The translations under genes and the position numbers were made by a program. From Axinella damicornis (lineage: Eukaryota > Porifera > Demospongiae > Axinellida > Axinellidae), in the NCBI GenBank assembly GCA_963931865.1, contig OZ007508.1, positions 13,266,781 to 13,330,780 on the forward strand: DNA of 64,000 nucleotides, given 5' to 3'. The notes beneath the pieces are model-generated. The model had not been told where the DNA came from, ran no database searches, and worked only from the letters and a program-made list of their open reading frames with translations. Below, one piece after another: positions 25,601 through 36,110 of this stretch; position 1 is the first letter of the stretch; each line of letters begins with the position of its first letter.

Positions 25601-28600
25601 AGAGCAGAGGTAGAGCCAGGTAGAGCAGAGGTAGAGCCTGGTAGAGCAGAGGTAGAGCCAGGTAGAGTAGAGGTAGAGCCAGGTAGAGTAGAGGTAGAGC
25701 CAGGTAGAGCAAGGTAGAGTAGAGGTAGAGCAGAGGTAGAGTAGAGGTAGAGCAGAGGTAGTGCCAGGTTGAGCAGAAGTAGAGCCAAGTAGAGCCAGGT
25801 AGAGCAGAGGTAGAGCCAGGTAGCGCAAAGGTAGAGCAGAGGTGGAGCCAGGTTAGAGTAAGGTAGCGCAGAGGTAGAGCGTGGTAGAGTCTGGTAGAGT
25901 TGAGGTAGAGCAGAGGTAGAGCCAGGTAGAGCCAGGGAGAGCCTGGTAGAGCAGCGGTAGAGCAGAGGTAGAGCAAGGTAGAGCAGTCTGAGGTAGAGCA
26001 GAGGTAGAGCAAGGTAGAGCCAGGTAGAGCAAGGTAGAACCAGGTAGAGCCAGGTACAGCAGAGGTAGAACCAGGTAGAGCAGTCTGAGGTAGAGCAGAG
26101 GTAGAGCAAGGTAGAGCCAGGTAGAGCCAGGTAGAGAAAGATAGAACCAGGTAGAGCTAGGTAGAGCAGAGGAAGAGCAGAGGTAGAGCAGAGGTAGAGC
26201 CAGGTTGAGCAGAAGTAGAGCCAAGTAGAGCCAGGTAGAGAAGAGGTAGAGCCAGGTAGAGCAAGGTAGAACCAGGTAGAGCCAGGTAGAGCCAGGTAGA
26301 GCAGAGGTAGAGCCAGGTAGACCAGAGGTAGAGCGAGGTAGAGTGTAGAGTAGAGGTAGAGCCAGGTAGAGCAGAGGTAGAGCCAGGTAGAGCAAGGTAG
26401 AGTAGAGGTAGAGCAGAGGTAGAGCCAGGTAGAGCCAGGTAGCGCAGAGGTAGAGTAGAGGTAGAGCAGAGGTAGAGCCAGGTAGAGTAGAGGTAGAGCC
26501 AGGTAGAGCAAGGTAGAGTAGAGGTAGAGCAGAGGTAGAGCCAGGTAGAGCCAGGTAGCGCAGAGGTGGAGTAGAGGTAGAGCAGAGGTAGAGCCAGGTA
26601 GAGCCAGGTAGAGTAGAGGTAGAGCCAGGTAGAGTAGAGGTAGAGCCAGGTAGAGCAGAGGTAGAGCCAGGTAGAGTAGAGGTAGAGCCAGGTAGAGTAG
26701 AGGTAGAGCCAGGTAGAGCAAGGTAGAGTAGAGGTAGAGCAGAGGTAGAGCCAGGTAGCGCAGAGGTAAAGCCAGGTAGAGTAGAGGTAGAGCCAGGTAG
26801 AGTACAGGTAGAGCCAGGTAGAGCAAGGTAGAGTAGAGGTAGAGCAGAGGTGGAGCCAGGTTAGAGTCAGGTAGCGCAGAGGTAGAGCCAGGTAGAGTCT
26901 GGTAGAGTTGAGGTAGAGCAGAGGTAGAGCCAGGTTGAGCAGAAGTAGAGCCAAGTAGAGCCAGGTAAAGCAGAGGTAGAGCCAGGTAGAGCAGAGGTAG
27001 ACACAGGTTGAGAAGAAGTAGAGCCAAGTAGAGCCAGGTATAGAAGAGGTAGAGCCAGGTAGAGCAAGGTAGAAACAGGTAGAGCCAGGTAGAGCAGAGG
27101 TAGAGCCAGGTAGAGCAGAGGTAGAGCCAGGTAGAGTGTAGAGTAGAGGTAGAGCCAGGTAGAGCAGAGGTAGAGCCAGGTAGAGCCAGGTAGAGCAAGG
27201 TATAGTAGAGGTAGAGCAGGGGTAGAGCCAGGTAAAGCCAGGTAGCGCAGAGGTAGAGCCAGGTAGAGTAGAGGTAGAGCCAGGTAGAGTAGAGGTAGAG
27301 CCAGGTAGAGCAGAGGTAGAGTAGAGGTGGAGCCAGGTTAGAATCAGGTAGCGCAGAGGTAGAGCCAGGTAGAGTCTGGTAGAGTTGAGGTAGAGCAGAG
27401 GTAGAGCCAGGTTGAGCAGAAGTAGAGCCAAGTAGAGCCAGGTAGAGCAGAGGTAGAGCCAGGTAGAGTCTGGTAGAGTTGAGGTAGAGCAGAGGTAGAG
27501 CCAGGTAGAGCCAGGGAGAGCCTGGCAGAGCAGCGGTAGAGCAGAGGTAGAGCCAGGTAGAGCAGTCTGAGGTAGAGCAGAGGTAGAGCAAGGTAGAGCC
27601 AGGTAGAGCAAGGTAGAACCAGGTAGAGCCAGGTAGAGCAGAGGTAGAGCCAGGTAGAGCAGTCTGAGGCAGAGCAGAGGTAGAGCAAGGTAGAGCCAGG
27701 TAGAGCCAGGTAGAGCAAGATAGAACCAGGTAGAGCTAGGTAGAGCAGAGGTAGAGCAGAGGTAGAGCAGAGGAAGAGCCAGGTTGAGCAGAAGTAGAGC
27801 CAAGTAGAGCCAGGTAGAGAAGAGGTAGAGCCAGGTAGAGCAAGGTAGAAACAGGTAGAGCCAGGTAGAGCCAGGTAGAGCAGAGGTAGAGCCAGGTAGA
27901 GCAGAGGTAGAGCCAGGTAGAGTGTAGAGTAGAGGTAGAGCCAGGTAGAGCAGAGGTAGAGCCAGGTAGAGCCAGGTAGAGCAAGGTAGAGTAGAGGTAG
28001 AGCAGAGGTAGAGCCAGGTAGAGCCAGGTAGCGCAGAGGTAGAGCCAGGTAGAGTAGAGGTAGAGCCAGGTAGAGCAGAGGTAGAGCCAGGTAGAGTAGA
28101 GGTAGAGCCAGGTAGAGCAAGGTAGAGTAAAGGTAGAGCAGAGGTAGAGCCAGGTAGAGCCAGGTAGCGCAGAGGTAGAGCCAGGTAGAGTGTAGAGTAG
28201 AGGTAGAGCCAGGTAGAGCAGAGGGAGAGCAGAGGTAGAGCCAGGTAGAGCAAGGTAGAGTAGAGGTAGAGCAGAGGTAGAGCTAGGTAGAGCCAGGTAG
28301 CGCAGAGGTAGAGCCAGGTAGAGTAGAGGTAGAGCCAGGTAGAGCAGAGGTAGAGCCAGGTAGAGCCAGGGAGAGCCTGGTAGAGCAGCGGTAGAGCCAG
28401 GTAGAGCAGTCTGAGGTAGAGCAGAGGTAGAGCAAGGTAGAGCCAGGTAGAGCAAGGTAGAACCAGGTAGAGCCAGGTAGAGCAGAGGTAGAACCAGGTA
28501 GAGCTACGTAGAGCAGAGGTAGAGCAGAGGTAGAGCAGAGGTAGAGCAAGGGAGAGCCAGGTAGAGCAAGGTAGAACCAGGTAGAGCCAGGTAGAGCAGA

Positions 28601-30364
28601 GGTAGAACCAGGTAGAGCTACGTAGAGCAGAGGTAGAGCAGAGGTAGAGCAGAGGTAGAGCAGAGGTAGAGAACAGGTAGAGCAGAGGTAGCAGGTAGAG
28701 CAAGGTAGAGTAGAGGTAGAGCAGAGGTAGAGCCAGGTAGAGCCAGGTAGCGCAGAGGTAGAGCCAGGTAGAGTAGAGGTAGAGCCAGGTAGAGTAGAGG
28801 TAGAGCCAGGTAGAGCAGAGGTAGAGCAGAGGTAGAGCCAGGTAGAGTAGAGGTAGAGCCAGGTAGAGCAAGGTAGAGCAGAGGTAGAGCAGAGGTAGAG
28901 CCAGGTAGAGCCAGGTAGCACAGAGGTAGAGCCAGGTAGAGTAGAGGTAAAGCCAGGTAGAGCAAGGTAGAGTAGAGGTAGAGCAGAGGTAGAGCCAGGT
29001 AGAGCCAGGTAGCGCAGAGGTAGAGCCAGGTAGAGTAGAGGTAGAGCCAGGTAGAGTAGAGGTAGAGCCAGGTAGAGCAGAGGTAGAGCCAGGTAGAGTA
29101 GAGGTAGAGCAGAGGTAGAGCCAGGTAGAGCAAGGTAGAGTAGAGGTAGAGCAGAGGTAGAGCCAGGTAGAGCCAGGTAGCGCAGAGGTAGAGCCAGGTA
29201 GAGTAGAGGTAGAGCCAGGTAGAGTAGAGGTAGAGCCAGGTAGAGCAGAGGTAGAGCAGAGGTGGAGTCTGGTAGAGTTGAGGTAGAGCAGAGGTAGTGC
29301 CAGGTTGAGCAGAAGTAGAGCCAAGTACAGCCAGGTAGAGCAGAGGTAGAGCCAGGTAGAGCAGAGGTAGAGCAGAGGTAGAGCTAAGTAGAGCCAGGTA
29401 GAGCAGCGGTAGAGCCAGGTAGAGCAAGGTAGAGCCAGGTAGAGCAGAGGTAGAGCCAGGTAGAGTGTAGAGTAGAGGTAGAGCCAGGTAGAGCCAGGTA
29501 GAGCAAGGTAGAGTAGAGGTAGAGCAGAGGTAGAGCCAGGTAGATCCAGGTAGCGCAGAGGTAGAGCTAGGTTGAGCAGAAGTAGAGCCAAGTAGAGCCA
29601 GGTAGAGCAGAGGTAGAGCCAGGTAGAGCAAGGTAGAACCAGGTAGAGCCAGGTAGAGCAGAGGTAGAGCCAGGTAGAGTGTAGAGTAGAGGTAGAGCCA
29701 GGTAGAGCAGAGGTAGAGCCAGGTAGAGCCAGGTAGAGCAAGGTAGAGTAGAGGTAGAGCAGAGGTAGAGCCAGGTAGAGCCAGGTAGCGCAGAGGTAGA
29801 GCCAGGTAGAGTAGAGGTAGAGCCAGGTAGAGCAGAGGTAGAGCCAGGTAGTGCCAGGTAGAGCAGAGGTAGAGCCAGGTAGAGCCAGGTAGAGCAAGGT
29901 AGAGTAGAGGTAGAGCAGAGGTAGAGCCAGGTAGAGCCAGGTAGCGCAGAGGTAGAGCCAGGTTAGAGTCAGGTAGCGCAGAGGTAGAGCCAGGTAGAGT
30001 CTGGTAGAGTTGAGGTAGAGCAGAGGTAGAGCCAGGTAGAGCCAGGGAGAGCCTGGTAGAGCAGCGGTAGAGCCAGGTAGAGCAGTCTGAGGTAGAGCAG
30101 AGGTAGAGCAAGGTAGAGCCAGGTAGAGCAAGGTAGAACCAGGTAGAGCCAGGTAGAGCAGAGGTAGAACCAGGTAGAGCTACGTAGAGCAGAGGTAGAG
30201 CAGAGGTAGAGCAGAGGTAGAGCAAGGGAGAGCCAGGTAGAGCAAGGTAGAACCAGGTAGAGCCAGGTAGAGCAGAGGTAGAACCAGGTAGAGCTACGTA
30301 GAGCAGAGGTAGAGCAGAGGTAGAGCAGAGGTAGAGCAGAGGTAGAGAACAGGTAGAGCAGAGG

Positions 30365-30490
30365 TAGCCTCGTTCCCAGGCGTCCCCAATTTTTTTCTGT
30401 TCTTCAGTTTCCGTTGCCGGATGCGGAAGAGTGGCGTCAACGCAAACCGAAGAACATATAAAGAACGGGGTAGGCCTGGGAATGAGGCTA
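30365..30490. mobile_element. Mutator-like foldback MITE inside the satellite
   Basis: Ends are TAGCCTCGTTCCCAGGC and the near-reverse-complement GCCTGGGAATGAGGCTA. The flanking 9-mers are GAGCAGAGG and GAGCAGAAG, a 9-bp target duplication with one mismatch made of satellite sequence. It therefore inserted into the array after the array formed. The inside is about 90 bp of non-repetitive sequence with no coding capacity. Confidence 0.8.
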
Positions 30491-30972
30491 GAGCAGAAGT
30501 AGAGCAGAAGTACAGCCAGGTAGAGTCAAGTAGCGCAGAGGTAGAGCCAGGTAGAGCCTGGTAGAGGAGAGGTAGAGTAGAGGCAGTGCCAGGCAGAGCC
30601 ATGCAGGCAGAGATGTATATCCCTTTGATGTTTGATACATGCCCTGGGAAGCCCCAATGTTCATGGTTCGTTGAATCACTTAGTCGCTTGCATTCTCAAA
30701 AGTCGCAGCATTTAACACAGACTAGTGGAGAGTATGCCTAGAACAGATAATTTAACAGCTAGCTAGTTGTTGTTCACGCGATTCTCGTAAGCGTTCAGTT
30801 TCTATCATTTTGCGCCAGACCCAATCACAAAGACCAGAATCTTACAGCTCACTTCACTGTTCAGTCGCTCCAGTCCCTTCGCATTCATGGGAGTATTAGG
30901 CATCTCTCTTCAATTTCATTCTACGTGTTGACTAACATCGAAGTAAACACTAGCAGTGTATGAGGAACGTAC

Positions 30973-31380
30973 CTGGCAGCAGCTATGTAGAGGTCACATG
31001 ACGGGAAGTGGTAGGCCAAGTCCCTCCCAAACTTCGGCACGCGAGTCCGGTAGTAGAACCCATACTGTGTGTGTACGTGTGTGTGTGTGTGTATACTGCT
31101 CTTCACATTCTTGCTGTCTTCTCCTAACTACAAAGCCATGCCTCTGTACTGCTTTCCTTTGTTTAAGCAGAGAACTAGGGACTACTTTCTTCTCGCTGAT
31201 GACACTCACCAAAACCCAGACATCCTCCACAAACGTTTCTTTCAGCACATTCTTCCTCGTCACAGAAGCAAAGTAAGACGAATGCCCAAGACCCCACACC
31301 CTTCTTTTCGTCTGCCCGGCTTACTCTACTCACCAACTGTTGAGTTCAATGTTGACTCCAAACTTCGTTAGTGATTCCAT
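30973..31380 (-). CDS. First three exons of an unrecognised gene
   Basis: Three minus-strand segments fit together by splice consensus and phase: 31334-31380 (ATG, donor GTGAGT), 31210-31255 (acceptor GACGAG, donor GTGAGT) and 30973-31064 (acceptor CACACAG after a CA tract, donor GTACGT). They join in frame to about 62 residues beginning MESLTKFGVNIELNSW and containing FYYRTRVPKFGRDL. I do not recognise the protein. The last donor predicts more exons at lower coordinates, but satellite DNA begins about 370 bp further on, so the gene is either cut off by the array or has an intron of at least 30 kb. The phase agreement across two introns is the main support. Confidence 0.4.
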
Positions 31381-31473
31381 GCTCAATGTGCTGTGAGCTT
31401 GGACATTAGCTCGAAGGTTCAAAGGTCAGCCTGCGCGCATGCGCAACAGGCTACTTCCGGTTTGGTGTTTAAA

Positions 31474-31787
31474 TATTGAATTTGTACCAAGTTTTGGCGG
31501 GAAGTCGGGATGGCACACTCGCTAAGCACTTGCTTTGCAGCCTGGGGGTTGAGTGTTCGCCTCCCCAATAACCGAGTACGAGTCTGGGCCACTCCGTACA
31601 TACCGGTTCTCGACTTCCCCGCCTAGCAGCCGGAGTACGCCGGTTCCCATCTGACCACCGAAGCTAAAGGTGTCTGGTTGAAAGCAGGTCGCCCTCCTGT
31701 GATTCCAGTCACGCCTATCCAGCGCTCCTGAGGCTTACACTTCGGTGTCTGACCTGTCACGGAGGGATGGGTGTGTTGCTAGGTTGT
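31474..31787 (+). mobile_element. SINE-like repeat, copy 1 (tRNA-like plus 5S-like)
   Basis: This copy is nearly identical to 44899-45220 and 46681-46994. The first part (GCACTTGCTTTGCAG, then TGTTCGCCTCCCC) resembles the anticodon-to-TΨC region of a tRNA with a Pol III B-box-like GTTCGNNTCC. The middle part (TCTGACCACCGAAGCTAA) resembles the internal region of 5S rRNA. The unit ends in CTAGGTTG followed by T-rich sequence. The SINE call is inference from these resemblances and the dispersed copies. Confidence 0.6.
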
Positions 31788-32066
31788 TAATTTTTTTCGT
31801 GTTTTTTTTACCTCTTTTTTTTTTCTTCCTCCTCTCTCTTTTTTTCTCTCTTCGTTTTCCTTCTTTCTCGAGGTAAGTTGATAGGCTTGTTTTTTTCCCC
31901 TATTCGCGCTTTAGTTTTCTTGTTATGGACCCTGACCTGGTACCTCAGGCTTCACGGCCCGTGCCCATCCAAGGTCTGGTTCCCCGACCACCCTCGCGTT
32001 GCAATAGGCGGATTAGGAACAAGACATGGCACCTCACTGTTGTCCTGCTCAATAGCAAAACTGAGA

Positions 32067-32173
32067 TGGATCAGGCGGAGATACCGGTGGAGGTGGGGAG
32101 GAGGGAACCAGGAGCACTCAAGAGCTTCCTAGCCGGTGGAGTTGGAGGCATGTGCCTTGTGCTGACCGGATAG
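32067..32173 (+). pseudogene. SLC25 carrier first-exon fragment
   Basis: From the ATG at 32067 the frame reads MDQAEIPVEV and then LKSFLAGGVGGMCLVLTG, ending at TAG 32171-32173. The second stretch matches the start of the first transmembrane helix of mitochondrial carnitine/acylcarnitine carriers (SLC25A20 type), just before the family PLDTxK signature. Vertebrate genes have an exon boundary close to this point. No GT donor follows (the sequence is ACCGGATAGTC) and no PLDTxK exon is visible downstream. It is therefore either a captured or truncated fragment, or a first exon whose donor was lost. Confidence 0.45.
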
Positions 32174-32224
32174 TCTAACAAGCTAGCCCTTCGCTTTCTC
32201 CAGCGCTCGATCGCTTACAGTTTG

Positions 32225-32297
32225 TGCATTTTTGTCTTATTGAAATACCCGCATGCTATGTCTCAAGGTTTTTAAACTTCTGAGGTTGGCAGGCCTG
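32225..32297. repeat. Dispersed 73-bp repeat, copy 1
   Basis: Starts TGCATTTTTGTCTTATTG and ends GGTTGGCAGGCCTG. It is identical by eye to 45978-46050. Both copies lie 3' of a SINE-like unit on the same strand, so they may be the far end of one longer repeat family. Confidence 0.85.
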
Positions 32298-32310
32298 ATG
32301 AACTACACAC

Positions 32311-32594
32311 CTCACAGAGTGTCAGGTGCTCAGCTGATCACATGACCTACCTCACAGAGTGTCAGGTGCTCAGCTGATCACATGACCTACCTCACAGAGA
32401 ATGTCAGGCGGTCAGCTAATCACATGACCTACCTCACAGAGAATGTCAGTGGTCAGCTGATCACATGATCTACCTCACAGAGAGTGTCGGTGGTCAGCTG
32501 ATCACATGACACAATTCGCAGAGAGCGTCAGCGTCGGATAAGCTGACTGGTCACATGACCTACCTCACAGAGAGTGTCAGTGAGTCGGTGTTGG
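32311..32594. repeat. 40-48 bp minisatellite, 7 units
   Basis: Units begin at about 32311, 32351, 32391, 32432, 32473, 32515 and 32563. Each carries CTCACAGAG, then GTCAGCTGATCACATGAC with small changes. Every complete unit holds a CACATG E-box core. Confidence 0.9.
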
Positions 32595-32700
32595 TCAAGC
32601 TATCTCGCAGGAGGTATACATGTAGGTACCATCAGAGATCTCTCTGGACATGAGCATGCATGCTCTCTGTGATGTGTCGCGATATGCCACGATGGTACCA

Positions 32701-32714
32701 CCTGTGTGTGTGTA

Positions 32715-32746
<32 letters not shown>

Positions 32747-32828
32747 TGTGTATGTGTATGTGTGTGTGTGTGTGTGTGTGCATGTGTGTGTGTATGTGTG
32801 TGGGTGTGTGTATGTGGGTGTGTATGTG

Positions 32829-32875
<47 letters not shown>

Positions 32876-32976
32876 GTTTGTGTGAGTGTGAGTGTAGGTT
32901 TGAAATTAAATTTCAAACCTACACTCACACTCACACTCACACAAACACACGTGTGTGTGTGTGTGTGAGGAATCAG
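32701..32976. repeat. (GT)n microsatellite with embedded long palindrome
   Basis: An interrupted GT repeat. At 32872-32950 it contains an inverted repeat centred on GAAATTAAATTTC, with arms of about 36-43 nt (left GTGAGTGTAGGTTT, right AAACCTACACTCAC). Opposite-strand CA sequence appears after the centre, so the repeat is folded back on itself. Confidence 0.9.
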
Positions 32977-33091
32977 GACTAAGCACTGTTGCTAGGTATC
33001 TTGGGCTAGGAATGAGATATGATCCATGCAACAGTGTACGTAGCTACAAAGTCCCCAATGCTGGTGAGGGATAGGACTTCAAGGGGTGGTG

Positions 33092-33137
33092 TAGCCTCGG
33101 TCCCAGGCTCTCTCCTCAGAGCCTGGGAACGAGGCTA
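33092..33137. mobile_element. Mutator-like foldback MITE, 46 bp
   Basis: Ends are TAGCCTCGGTCCCAGGC and GCCTGGGAACGAGGCTA, forming a near-perfect palindrome. It is flanked by an exact 9-bp duplication, GGGGTGGTG, on both sides. Confidence 0.85.
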
Positions 33138-33549
33138 GGGGTGGTGGTGGTGATGGTGGGAGGGAAGTAAATGACCCCACACCTTCTAGCTATGTTATGA
33201 CCACACTGACTACTGGGCATCCACCACATTAATGTCTAAACCTCGGGTAGAATACCTCCAAAAGCTTACTATGCTATGCATGACTTCAAAATAATCTAGC
33301 TAAGTCACTACACTCGACTCTGTCTAGTCTATTTGCAACAGTTCTACACGTAATGGCGGAATACTGACCTCACCCTCATTCCAAAGCTTCAGAAAGAGCA
33401 TGCCAATTTCACAGAATAGCCTGTCGCCTTTTCACTCAGCAAGTCTGCACAGTACCAGTCAGGCACAGCATGCAGTCTCGCAACCCGTTTATTTGACTGC
33501 AGCCGTGACCTTTGAACCGCGGAGGCGCGCGCAACCGGAAGCGGGTTTA
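33138..33549. other. Unassigned sequence left of the Ngaro element
   Basis: No gene or repeat array is visible. The last ~50 bp (GTGACCTTTG, then GCGCAACCGGAAGCGGGTTTAAA at 33528-33550 region) match the sequence just before the SINE-like copy at 46681. They are the left half of the interrupted Ngaro target. Confidence 0.5.
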
Positions 33550-33573
33550 AAATGCAGTTTAACCCTGCGTTAA
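33550..33573 (+). repeat. Ngaro A1 repeat, left piece ending in TTAA
   Basis: AATGCAGTTTAACCCTGCG followed by TTAA matches the B1/A2 junction at 44284-44307. The TTAA at 33570-33573 is the insertion site of the next two elements; the rest of A1 resumes at 37264. Confidence 0.85.
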
Positions 33574-34260
33574 GGTGGCGGGATACCGGAAGGGGCGTGG
33601 TTAACAGTCTAGACTCAACAACTCAACGCCGGCTGCATGCATTAGACTATAGCCACAAAACCTGGAACATGAATAGAGAACTGCCACACGAGCTCACACA
33701 ACACAAAACGATGATGGATCACCTTGCGCAGCTTGCGTGACAACGCTATACTAGCGATCAAAGCGTGCACAATTTTCTAACCAAACACTGCCTCACCAAG
33801 AACCCGCGAGTCTAAAACAGCACGATCTCCGAATACTCTTTAGTATACTCTAGTGACAGACCGAGTTCTTTTTTGGCAAATCTCTTTCGGTTTTTTCGAA
33901 CACAGCAAACAACTGGAAAAATACCGTAGTGTTTCACATTCCATGCTACTCTCGACACGCTAACTTTTTTGGAGAACGTTTAGCGGTTACATTTTATAAC
34001 TCAGGCCCTGCCCTGTCCATTTTTCAGTATTTTGGTGGATAAGCCGGGTGAAGTATATGGCTACTGAATTTTATTTTTGGTTAGAAAAAATCACTGTTAT
34101 ATACACGCATGCGCGCGCGTGCAATCACAATGATTATTGCCGCGGGGCAGCTAGGTGAGTGAACTTCACAGTCCAGCCCCACAAAGCTACTTGTCAGACA
34201 TACATATAAAAATAAGCTGGATCTGTCCTGCAGAAGGATAGGGAGTGCTACGACCCACAT

Positions 34261-34717
34261 GTGAATAGGGGAAAATTCATCAAACAACAACGACAACCAA
34301 AGAGCCGCTCAACAGGAGAGCAGGCAGCAGCACCAGCCCCTGAAGGAAGCAGGATTATCAATCTTGAACAGCTTGCATCCTTCGTCACCAACATAGGGTC
34401 TCATTCAAAGTCATGTCCCATGGGAATGTATATATCTTTGATTGGTGAGACGTCCTGCAATGGTATGGCATCTGTTCTCAGTGCAAAATGTGTCTGCCAT
34501 TGACAAATGCTGGTGGCAGTCTCTTGAAGAGTCGATGAGAGAGGAGGCTGCAGAGGAAGAGAAGAGAATAGCTATAGAGAAAGGGTCTTATCATGAGGGG
34601 GTTCCGTCTATTACAGTTACTTTGGATGCAGGTTGGAGCAAGCGCTCACATGAACATAGTTACAACGCTATATCAGTCAGGAGTAGGAATTATTGTGGGA
34701 ATGGAATCCAGAAGTGA
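34261..34717 (+). pseudogene. Transposase remnant (Mutator/Kolobok-type domain)
   Basis: Two overlapping plus frames give pieces of one protein: IINLEQLASFVTNI with SHSKSC in the first, and PSITVTLDAGWSKRSHEHSY in the second. The D-x-GW-KR-H-SYNA pattern is typical of the large transposase-like proteins of cnidarians and sponges that often carry YqaJ domains. The frame changes near 34440-34500, and the conserved region ends in frameshifted sequence by 34717, so it cannot be active. Confidence 0.55.
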
Positions 34718-35174
34718 TTGATTGGCCAATTGAAGGGGCTTATACATCTGTAAATTTCATGTAGTTACAGCGTCATACATTTAGCATCATAGCTAGACAG
34801 TAGATATAGACTATAGATAGCTACCTCAATGTACAGTTCATGATTCGGTCTTGCGCACAAGCGTCTTTGCGTGTGAGCGCTGTAGCCAGACGAGCGTGGA
34901 GCAGGACTTCGGACTTGGTCGTCTTTCGTACGTCTCACCTTCGTAAGTGTCATGGGGCGGGGCAAATTTCGTGCGATCCCAGAGTCTGGTTCCGCTTCGG
35001 AGTCACAGTCCCAAACACGAGGCACGAGTAATCGAGTTGTCGGTTAGCGGATGGCGAGAGCAGCTGCTATAAAACTCACCCATCTCTGCACGAAGTCTTT
35101 CTGACTGAACGGTTGCTAACTGTTTCGGTTGCTAATACAGAAAGCGATTTGATTGGCTACCAGCTGTATAGTAT

Positions 35175-35309
35175 AAACGATGAAACCCTCGGGGCCTACG
35201 GGATTTAGATCCCCTTGGAAACCTATAGACACCCTTGCGCTTCGCGCGCGGGTGTCTATATAGTTTCCGCGGGGCTCTAAATCCCGTAGACCCCTCGGTT
35301 TCATCGTTT
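35175..35309. mobile_element. 135-bp foldback inside the Kolobok-like element
   Basis: The arms run from AAACGATGAAACCCTCGGGG to its near-complement CCCCTCGGTTTCATCGTTT, meeting at GCGCTTCGCGCG. It is a near-perfect hairpin of about 60-bp arms and has no coding capacity. It probably represents a separate MITE insertion. Confidence 0.75.
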
Positions 35310-35679
35310 AACTGTATGTTGGTGTCAGAAACAAATATTGCAGTGTGTGTGCAAGGGCCGAGACAAAGGGAGAAGAACCACCACAGCATGAATGCCACAA
35401 AAATTGGGATGGGTCATCTTCCTCTATGGAAACAGACATCAATACATTAAGATTTTTAATGTGTGTCTGTGTGTGAAGGAAGTGGGATTTTTGTGGGGCG
35501 GGACTAGACTAGTGACGCGCGAAGCGGATGCAATCGGGGAGCAGCAGTAGAAGGGGGAGAGCAGCTGAAGCGGACGCAATCAGAGAGCAGCAGCTGAAGC
35601 GGACGCAAACGGCGAGCAGCAGCTCTGCACAGAGAGCTGTTCTGTTTGGCGCCGGATTACTCACTACGTTCATCAGTAA

Positions 35680-36110
35680 GTGGACAGATTGCCAAGTGCA
35701 GGAGTGGCTAATCTGGTCAAAACACTTCTTTATACTTCCTTCAAGGGAACTGATGCCACTAAGTGGGCCAAGAGCCAGACAATCAAAGAGTGCTTACCAA
35801 AACCAGCAATTGTCGTCTGCAACAGTGGACTGGTCTTTCATTGTTTGCACCACTGGCTTGGTGCCAGTCCAGATGGTCTTGTGTATGACCCAAATTCAGA
35901 TGACCCAAAATGGATTGTGGAATAATAAGAATCCATACGCTGTGAGGACAATGAGTCTTTGGGAGGCTGCCTCACAAAGGAAGGACTTCTGCTTAGCCCA
36001 GACGGTCTCTGTCTCTGAAGCAGACACACAATCATTACTATCAAGTCCAGGCAGAAATGTCCTGCACAGGACGGAAGTGGCGTGATCTGGTTGTTTGCAC
36101 ATTCAACAGT
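35680..36110 (+). pseudogene. YqaJ-type nuclease remnant
   Basis: A frame contains HHWLGASPDGLVYDP, the conserved LGxSPDG motif of YqaJ-family exonucleases, and stops soon after at 35925. The next conserved pieces are in other frames: NPYAVRTMSLWEA near 35930-35970 and CTGRKWRDLVVCT near 36060-36100. Their order matches the family, so this is a frameshifted copy. It belongs with the upstream transposase remnant in one element. Confidence 0.6.

Larger units (their letters stand above)
655..30600. repeat. Giant GGTAGAG satellite array (~29.9 kb)
   Basis: The array consists of 10- and 11-bp units, mainly GGTAGAGCCA, GGTAGAGCAA, GGTAGAGCAGA, GGTAGAGTAGA and GGTAGCGCAGA. Recurrent variants such as GGTTGAGCAGAA, GTCTGGTAGAGTTGA and GCAGTCTGAGGTAGA make higher-order patterns. 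The plus strand has TAG in almost every unit. The minus strand is nearly free of stop codons in all frames, which creates overlapping open frames up to 1325 codons of repetitive Leu/Tyr/Pro/Ser/Thr/Trp sequence. They have no splice or start context and shift frame with every 10/11-bp alternation, so they are not called as genes. A foldback element interrupts the array at 30365-30490; repeat units resume for about 100 bp after it. Confidence 0.97.

Noticed and set aside
655..30600. Dozens of long minus-strand open frames (up to 1325 codons) of repetitive Leu/Tyr/Ser/Pro sequence
   Set aside because: They overlap in all frames, follow the satellite units, lack splice or promoter context, and exist because the repeat has no stops on that strand.
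655..30600. Unit GGTAGAGC resembles the D-arm/A-box part of tRNA genes (GTGGTAGAGC)
   Set aside because: Only about eight bases match, and no unit has a B box or a tRNA-like fold, so chance similarity is the simpler reading.
655..30600. Possible CRISPR array
   Set aside because: Units are contiguous 10-11 bp with no unique spacers, and the DNA is eukaryotic.
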